Source of the DNA: Bdellovibrionales bacterium RIFCSPHIGHO2_01_FULL_40_29
GTDB taxonomy: Bacteria; Bdellovibrionota; Bdellovibrionia; Bdellovibrionales; Bdellovibrionaceae
Direction of reading: 5' to 3'
Length of the DNA: 64,000 nt
NCBI GenBank assembly: GCA_001771815.1
Contig: MEPU01000004.1
Location: forward strand, 558,001 to 622,000
Shown piece after piece: positions 59,503 to 64,000 of the stretch. The notes below the pieces were generated by a model, which worked only from the letters and a program-made list of their open reading frames with translations, had not been told where the DNA came from and did no database searches. The position numbers and the translations under genes are program-made. Each line of letters begins with the position of its first letter. Positions within the stretch are counted from its first letter, which is position 1.

Positions 59503-60207
59503 GTGATTCGACTTTTGACATGTGTCTTTATTTTTATGATCTCTTCTGCAATAGCGCTGGCCGCTAGCAAAAAGGAAAGTGATGGCTCTCAGCCAACGTA
59601 TCGCTTTTCAGGCGATGCGGAACTGTTAACGCAATTCATCGATCGAGGACTCTCCATCACAGATAAAAACCCTGCACTCAATGCTTCTTTTTTATTTAAT
59701 CTTGGTCAGCAATTTCGCGCAGGTTTTTGGGGTACCAATGTGTCCAATGTCACCACAACAGACGACAATTTATGGTTAAAACTGATGATGGAAATCCATG
59801 TTGATTTCAGCAACGATTCCATTTTTAAAATCTATATTCAGGATGATCATTTTTACAAATCAGACTTACGAAATGGTCAACAGTTTGGTTTGAAATTTGA
59901 TTTTCGAAGTTATCGCACCCATTTGGAATGGATGAACAACTACCAAGGAACAAAAACGGATGCGATTTATTTTAAACTTGGAAAAACATTTCCACTGTAT
60001 CGCGGAATTGTACCGGAAATCTCCGCTGGCTACACCATGCAAAAAGCTTCAGAGTATTTAAATTATTTAGATATTAAAGCCAGCGCCAGCTACTCAATAA
60101 CCAGCACATTTGATATTGATGGCGGGATAACGGCTGTCAGCAACAGCACACAGTTTAATGGCCGTGGTGATCCCGCAGTTTATCTAGGAATAAAATTAAA
60201 CTACTAA
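59503..60207 (+). CDS. TorF-like (TIGR02001/PF09694-type) outer-membrane protein
   Basis: 234 residues from GTG 59503. The signal peptide ends at IALAA (about 21). The motif FSGDAELLTQFIDRGLSITDKNPALNASF, followed by GFWGTNVSN, reads like the PF09694 pattern (F-S-G-N, then Y-x-x-R-G-x-S, P-A-L-x-A, G-x-W-x-S-N-V). The rest alternates strand residues and ends in LGIKLNY, with terminal Tyr as in barrels. The family is found in outer membranes and is mostly uncharacterised, and has been linked to small-molecule uptake. It overlaps the convergent motB gene by 4 bases. Confidence 0.75.
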   Translation: MIRLLTCVFIFMISSAIALAASKKESDGSQPTYRFSGDAELLTQFIDRGLSITDKNPALNASFLFNLGQQFRAGFWGTNVSNVTTTDDNLWLKLMMEIHVDFSNDSIFKIYIQDDHFYKSDLRNGQQFGLKFDFRSYRTHLEWMNNYQGTKTDAIYFKLGKTFPLYRGIVPEISAGYTMQKASEYLNYLDIKASASYSITSTFDIDGGITAVSNSTQFNGRGDPAVYLGIKLNY

Positions 60208-61184
60208 CGAGCCGTTGGATTTGTTTCACTCTCGACGCGTTGAATTTCCGTATCCACAGGATTAATCAGGTTTGGATCTGAACCATTTGCAGGATTTGCA
60301 GAGTTCTCATCTCTTGTATTTTGATTTGTAACCTGGTCCGCAAAATTTCCATAAATGTCCTTGTTGGCATCCGATGGACCAAATGCTGTTTCTAACTTAC
60401 GACGCGAACGCTTCGAATCAGTGGATTCTTTCTGAGTAATTGAAACGCGAATAAAACCGATCAGCTTATCTGGCTCAATCTCGCCTTTCTTATCTTTGAT
60501 AGAAAGACTTCCCTTGATTGAATTGGTGGTGTGCTCAAAACTGGCTTTGACTTTATTTAATACAAGATCAAGACGCTCTTGGGCTACTTTTTTTGCAGTT
60601 GCTTCTTTTTGATCCGGAACTGCTTGAATGAACATTGCCGAAGTCAATTTAATGTCAGCGTCTTGCATTCCCGATGTGACTTGCTTTAAACGCTCCATCA
60701 CTTCAACAAATTTTTTATTTGGCGTCGATGTTCCACGCTCAAATAAATAAATATCCGGAATATCAAAGTTAAAACCATCCTGCGATATTGTGACATTCTT
60801 TGCCGTATCAGTCATTTTATCTGCCATAAAGGCTGCAACAACTTTAGCGGACCCCATATCCAAAACATTTGGAGTTTTATCCGCAGGTTCTAAAAAGCTT
60901 TGAAACGCTTTGAGCGGCTCATTGACGAAATCTAGAAAAAGCTTTTCTAACGTGAGCTCAGCACCAAAATTTTGAAAGTTATACTCGATAACTGATGGGG
61001 TTGAAAAATAATCTGAAATCGTTTTTTTAGACTCTTCACTTTGACCAATCAGCCACATCACTAAAAAGAAAGCCATCATCGCTGTCATAAAATCGGCTAA
61101 GGCAACTTTCCATGATCCGCCATGATGCCCGTGCCCCTGCACATAAATTTTCTTAATGACGATGACTTGTTTTTTTTGTGCCAC
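60204..61184 (-). CDS. motB: Flagellar stator protein MotB, divergent peptidoglycan-binding domain
   Basis: 326 residues. The N-terminus has a basic tail, then the single stator helix with the proton-binding Asp31 (ALADFMTAMMAFFLVMWLIG), followed by a plug helix segment (SDYFSTPS). The C-terminal region, normally OmpA-like and peptidoglycan-binding, is only weakly recognisable: the T-D-x-x-P loop is missing (QAVPDQKEA in its place), though an A-x-E-R-L-D-x-V helix remains. The last 60 residues are Asn/Asp-rich and low complexity. GTG 61184 has AGGAAG upstream. It follows motA by 14 bases. This is probably one of several MotAB pairs. Confidence 0.9.
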   Translation of the reverse strand: MAQKKQVIVIKKIYVQGHGHHGGSWKVALADFMTAMMAFFLVMWLIGQSEESKKTISDYFSTPSVIEYNFQNFGAELTLEKLFLDFVNEPLKAFQSFLEPADKTPNVLDMGSAKVVAAFMADKMTDTAKNVTISQDGFNFDIPDIYLFERGTSTPNKKFVEVMERLKQVTSGMQDADIKLTSAMFIQAVPDQKEATAKKVAQERLDLVLNKVKASFEHTTNSIKGSLSIKDKKGEIEPDKLIGFIRVSITQKESTDSKRSRRKLETAFGPSDANKDIYGNFADQVTNQNTRDENSANPANGSDPNLINPVDTEIQRVESETNPTAR

Positions 61185-61198
61185 TTCAACTTCCTATT

Positions 61199-62068
61199 TT
61201 ATGCTGCTGATTTTTTGATTTCTTTTGTTGCTTTATCCAATTCGTCAAATGTAGGTCTCTCTTCCGGAGAAATAGTCCGACGCGCATACTCGATGCAAAC
61301 GATTGGTGGAGCTCCACGCTGAAGTGCCACCATAGCTGATTTGATACACTGTAAAAATCGCCCTTCAGCTTCAATATCTGCGGCCATTTTTGTTGCTGTG
61401 GGGCCAATAAAACCATAAGCTCCAAACACTCCAAGCATCGTTCCAACCAATGCGCCCGCAACGAGAGCTCCAATTTTTTCAACACCTTCAGTTAAATGAC
61501 CCATCGTTTTGATAATACCTAAAACAGCTGCAACAATACCCAAGCCTGGGAAACCATCAGCTACTGCCTGCACAGCACTCTGTGCTAAATGCTCTTCCGC
61601 ATGAATCGCTCGAATATCATTATCCATCAAATCATCGACATCATATGGGGAAAGATCTGTTGATAATGTCATTTTCATTGTGTCGCAAATAAAGGAAACA
61701 GCATGATGATTTTTTGTGACAGATGGATAGGCTTTAAAAATATCACTTTGATCTGGATTTTCGATATGTTTTTCGACTCCCTGAGGACCTTCTTTACGAA
61801 ATGTTTGAAAGAGCTGAAACATCATCTGCAATAAATCGAGATAATCTTTTTTCTGTGGCCCTTTTGCTGTCATGGCCTTTATGCCTAAGCGGAATCCCGC
61901 TTTAATCACTTTCATTGGATTTGCTATAACATAAGCACCAAAGGCAGCTCCTGCAATAATCATCAGTTCGAGCGGCGCGGCTTTCATAATAATTGACATA
62001 TGCCCACCGGCTAAAAGAAAGCCGCCGAAGACGCCAATAAAAACAACAATAATACCTACAAAACCCAT
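61199..62068 (-). CDS. motA: Flagellar stator protein MotA
   Basis: 289 residues, four transmembrane segments (about 3-23, 30-50, 170-190, 203-225). The PGLGIVAAVLGIIKTMG motif with the conserved Pro, the cytoplasmic loop with DLSPYDVDDLMDNDIRAIHAEE, and the C-terminal GAPPIVCIEYARRTI motif match MotA. With MotB it forms the 5:2 ion-driven stator. The Ala/Ser/Thr identity in the channel helix suggests proton use. ATG 62068 has GAGGTC upstream. No chemotaxis or flagellar genes adjoin it. Confidence 0.95.
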   Translation of the reverse strand: MGFVGIIVVFIGVFGGFLLAGGHMSIIMKAAPLELMIIAGAAFGAYVIANPMKVIKAGFRLGIKAMTAKGPQKKDYLDLLQMMFQLFQTFRKEGPQGVEKHIENPDQSDIFKAYPSVTKNHHAVSFICDTMKMTLSTDLSPYDVDDLMDNDIRAIHAEEHLAQSAVQAVADGFPGLGIVAAVLGIIKTMGHLTEGVEKIGALVAGALVGTMLGVFGAYGFIGPTATKMAADIEAEGRFLQCIKSAMVALQRGAPPIVCIEYARRTISPEERPTFDELDKATKEIKKSAA

Positions 62069-62092
62069 GAGTGACCTCTTTATGTAAGCTCT

Positions 62093-62120
62093 AGATCGGT
62101 CAGTTCCAGGGATGAATTAA
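62093..62120 (-). promoter_or_regulatory. Weak FliA-like promoter candidate before motA
   Basis: Minus strand: TTAATTCA (62113-62120), 12 bases, ACCGATCT (62093-62100). Compared with TAAAGTTT-11-GCCGATAA it matches about half of the -35 and five of eight -10 positions. This is much weaker than the box at 5120-5147, but it is where a flagellar promoter would be expected. Confidence 0.22.
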
Positions 62121-62219
62121 CTGGACCATATTGAAACTAGCAAATCGTCTAGGCAATTTGGCTGAGCCCCTCTCTATTGGAGCTTTGCTCTTACATACGA
62201 TTCTGATAATCTAAGGATT

Positions 62220-63950
62220 ATGAAAATCCAGTCCTGTTTAGCAGTGCTTTTTGCCTTGCTTTGCTCTTTTTCGGTCTTTGCAAAAACATTTGAAATTCAA
62301 TCCGTGCGACCTGTACAAAAATGGAGTGCTGATAAAATTCAGGAAACTCAAATCACGATCACTTTGCCGCAAAATTTTCATGCCTACAAAGATCAAATCA
62401 AAATATTGAATATAAAACCTGCAGGATTTAAATCTGGACAAATCAAACTCACTCCTGAAGTGGAATTTTACGATAAATTCAGTCGCAAAAATCGAACTGG
62501 TTTTGATGATCGCGGTGGCGTAATTTCTATCTTAATCGAAGCCCCCGACCAGCTTGCCGATGCGGAACAATCTATCGAATTTGATTTGCGTCATCAAATT
62601 TGCAGCGACGTGAATTGTTATTTTCCAAAGACAGTCAAAATCACTGTCCCTGTCACGCGCACCCCGGCCACCATCACCGAACCTGTTTCTCAAAAATCAG
62701 AAGGTCTGCTTTTTAATTTTGAAAATTCGCTGGCTACAAATTTACCGCTGGCATTTTTATTGGTATTCTTAGCTGGTGTTCTGACGAGCTTCACGCCGTG
62801 CATTTTCCCAATGCTACCTATCACTTTATCTATTCTTGGTCACAATGCCGAAAAGCGCAGTCGATTACAGAATCTCGGACGATCTGTCGTTTATGTCGGC
62901 GGTATTGCCACAACTTATTCTTTGCTCGGAGTTGCTGCTGCCATCACGGGAAGTCTTTTCGGATCGGCACTCACCAATAAGTATGTGCTTCTCGGACTCT
63001 GTCTGCTTTTCTTTGCGATGGCGTTGAGTATGTGGGGTTTTTTTGAATTACAAGCGCCGGCATTTGTTCGAAATCGCTTGGGAACAGGAAAAAGTAAGAA
63101 CAATTTTGAGGCTTACATCATGGGCCTTGTTGCTGGAATAGTTGCAAGTCCTTGCGTTGGACCCGTGCTGATTTCAATTTTAACCTTCGTTTCCACGTCT
63201 AAAAATGTAGGTTTAGGATTTTCTTTACTCTTTGTTTTCGCGTGTGGATTAGGAATGTTATTTATTCTGATTGGAATGTTCGGAGAGACTTTGCGCTTTC
63301 TACCACGCTCAGGCCCTTGGATGAATCGAGTCAAATTTTTTCTAGGCGCCAGTATGTGGGGGGCGGCTCTTTATTACTTACAATTTATTTTGAATGATCG
63401 CTGGTGGTTAACTTCTGTAGCCTTAAGCTTACTAGCCCTTTCCATTTGGAAAGGAGCCTTCTCATTTAAGAAAAAAACTTATTTTCGACAAAGCTTTTTA
63501 ATGGCGTTATTTATATTTTCATTCACGGTCGCTTTGCTTGGTTTTATACGCCCTCAATACCTTGAATCAGCGTTTTCTCTTCGAAAAAATACGGTCCAAA
63601 GTATCCAATGGACCCCCTATAGCGAAGCTGAGATTCAAGATGCCCAGGCTAAAAACCAACCCGTTATCATTGATTTTTTCGCCAAATGGTGTGGCGCCTG
63701 CCATGAGCTAGAGGAAAAAACTTACACGAATCCTGAGTTTATTCAGCTGTCGGCTTCTTTTAAGCTGCTCCAGGTGGATGCCACTGAGGATACCGAGGCC
63801 ACCCAGACCATTCTCAAAAAATATCAGGTTCAAGGCTTGCCAACAGTTCTATTTATCAATAGAAAAGGAGACCTGCTAAAACATCTCACGTTCACTCAGT
63901 TTATTACTTGGGATCAGTTAAAGCCTAAAATCTTGGAGAGCGTAAAATGA
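62220..63950 (+). CDS. dsbD: Thiol:disulfide interchange protein DsbD
   Basis: 576 residues. The signal peptide ends at VFAKT. The periplasmic alpha domain carries Cys128 and Cys133 (QICSDVNCYFPK), the membrane domain has about eight helices with the redox pair Cys194 (FTPCIFP) and Cys312 (ASPCVGP), and the C-terminal thioredoxin-like gamma domain has Cys491-x-x-Cys494 (KWCGACHE). So the electron relay from cytosolic thioredoxin to periplasmic clients is complete. This fits the number of cysteine-rich secreted proteins in this genome. The AAGG site before ATG is close. Its stop overlaps the next gene start (ATGA). Confidence 0.96.
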   Translation: MKIQSCLAVLFALLCSFSVFAKTFEIQSVRPVQKWSADKIQETQITITLPQNFHAYKDQIKILNIKPAGFKSGQIKLTPEVEFYDKFSRKNRTGFDDRGGVISILIEAPDQLADAEQSIEFDLRHQICSDVNCYFPKTVKITVPVTRTPATITEPVSQKSEGLLFNFENSLATNLPLAFLLVFLAGVLTSFTPCIFPMLPITLSILGHNAEKRSRLQNLGRSVVYVGGIATTYSLLGVAAAITGSLFGSALTNKYVLLGLCLLFFAMALSMWGFFELQAPAFVRNRLGTGKSKNNFEAYIMGLVAGIVASPCVGPVLISILTFVSTSKNVGLGFSLLFVFACGLGMLFILIGMFGETLRFLPRSGPWMNRVKFFLGASMWGAALYYLQFILNDRWWLTSVALSLLALSIWKGAFSFKKKTYFRQSFLMALFIFSFTVALLGFIRPQYLESAFSLRKNTVQSIQWTPYSEAEIQDAQAKNQPVIIDFFAKWCGACHELEEKTYTNPEFIQLSASFKLLQVDATEDTEATQTILKKYQVQGLPTVLFINRKGDLLKHLTFTQFITWDQLKPKILESVK

Positions 63951-64000
63951 CCGGCGTATTAAAGACCACACAAGTTCGATTAAATAAACTTCTAGCAGAG
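63947..64000 (+). CDS. 5' end of a probable S4-domain pseudouridine synthase (cut by window edge)
   Basis: Only 18 codons are visible. From residue 9 they read QVRLNKLLAE, which is the usual opening of the S4 RNA-binding domain in RluB/RsuA-family 23S/16S rRNA pseudouridine synthases. ATG 63947 overlaps the dsbD stop by 4 bases, which supports it being a real, coupled gene. The identity of the family rests on ten residues. Confidence 0.5.
   Translation, partial: MTGVLKTTQVRLNKLLAE

Noticed and set aside
13431-62152. Recurring CTAG tetramers in nearly every intergenic gap
   Set aside because: By rough count (about one per 150-250 bases in AT-rich DNA) this is close to random expectation, so no shared element is claimed.

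Overview
The window is an AT-rich (roughly 40% G+C by eye), densely coded chromosomal segment of a Gram-negative bacterium. The evidence is lipid A (lpxH), outer-membrane barrels, lipoproteins with lspA, meso-DAP type murE, and MotAB. The gene set suggests a member of the Bdellovibrionota, perhaps a low-G+C Bdellovibrio/Pseudobdellovibrio relative: a myxobacteria-style HRD-x-SPQN Ser/Thr kinase, many secreted hydrolases, an extra MotAB pair, and the order mraY-murD-ftsW-murG-murC-murB-ftsQ-ftsA-ftsZ. This placement is an inference from gene content. I saw no rRNA, tRNA, CRISPR array, insertion sequence or prophage, and no gene-free gap above 300 bases.

Layout: 1-5754 (minus) holds a truncated AddB-like recombination nuclease, an OMP-lipoprotein-OMP operon behind a FliA-like promoter, and coaE. 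5829-11261 (plus) is a three-gene operon of PEGA-domain Ser/Thr kinase, long-chain acyl-CoA ligase, and a lipoprotein with a HipA-like kinase signature. 11365-14223 holds three exported proteins of unknown role. 14382-19878 (plus) holds an M3 oligopeptidase, nadK, recN and an outer-membrane barrel.

19868-43665 is the division and cell-wall (dcw) cluster on the minus strand, split into three blocks: rsmH-ftsL-ftsI, murE-murF, and mraY-murD-ftsW-murG-murC-murB-ftsQ-ftsA-ftsZ-lpxH. Between the blocks sit opposite-strand cargo genes. One island (37175-40369) carries an esterase and an ABC-2 exporter. The other (31624-34202) carries queF, a LysR regulator (itself on the minus strand), a secreted protein and an exported intradiol dioxygenase. 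I see no mraZ, ddl or murI at the usual places.

43767-49375 (plus) holds a zinc-ribbon membrane protein, hpt, a barrel, thyA-folA, a PilZ protein and a secreted M14 carboxypeptidase. 49372-54569 is a lipid/ester module: two serine alpha/beta hydrolases and a FabG/PhaB-like reductase, divergent from a KASIII homologue without the usual His and Asn plus an acyl-CoA ligase. 54699-58597 holds a duplicated-Cys secreted protein, a peptidoglycan-cleaving pair (lytic transglycosylase and dacB), and a signal peptidase II fused to a HAMP-like membrane domain. 58601-64000 holds a DEDDh exonuclease with a WYL-like tail, a TorF-like outer-membrane protein, motAB, dsbD and the first codons of an S4-domain protein.

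System-level points: several genes without a Shine-Dalgarno sequence have a -10-like box only 6-8 bases before the start codon, suggesting frequent leaderless transcripts. The most novel-looking proteins are the LspA-HAMP fusion, the kinase-like lipoprotein and the tandem 4-Cys secreted protein.
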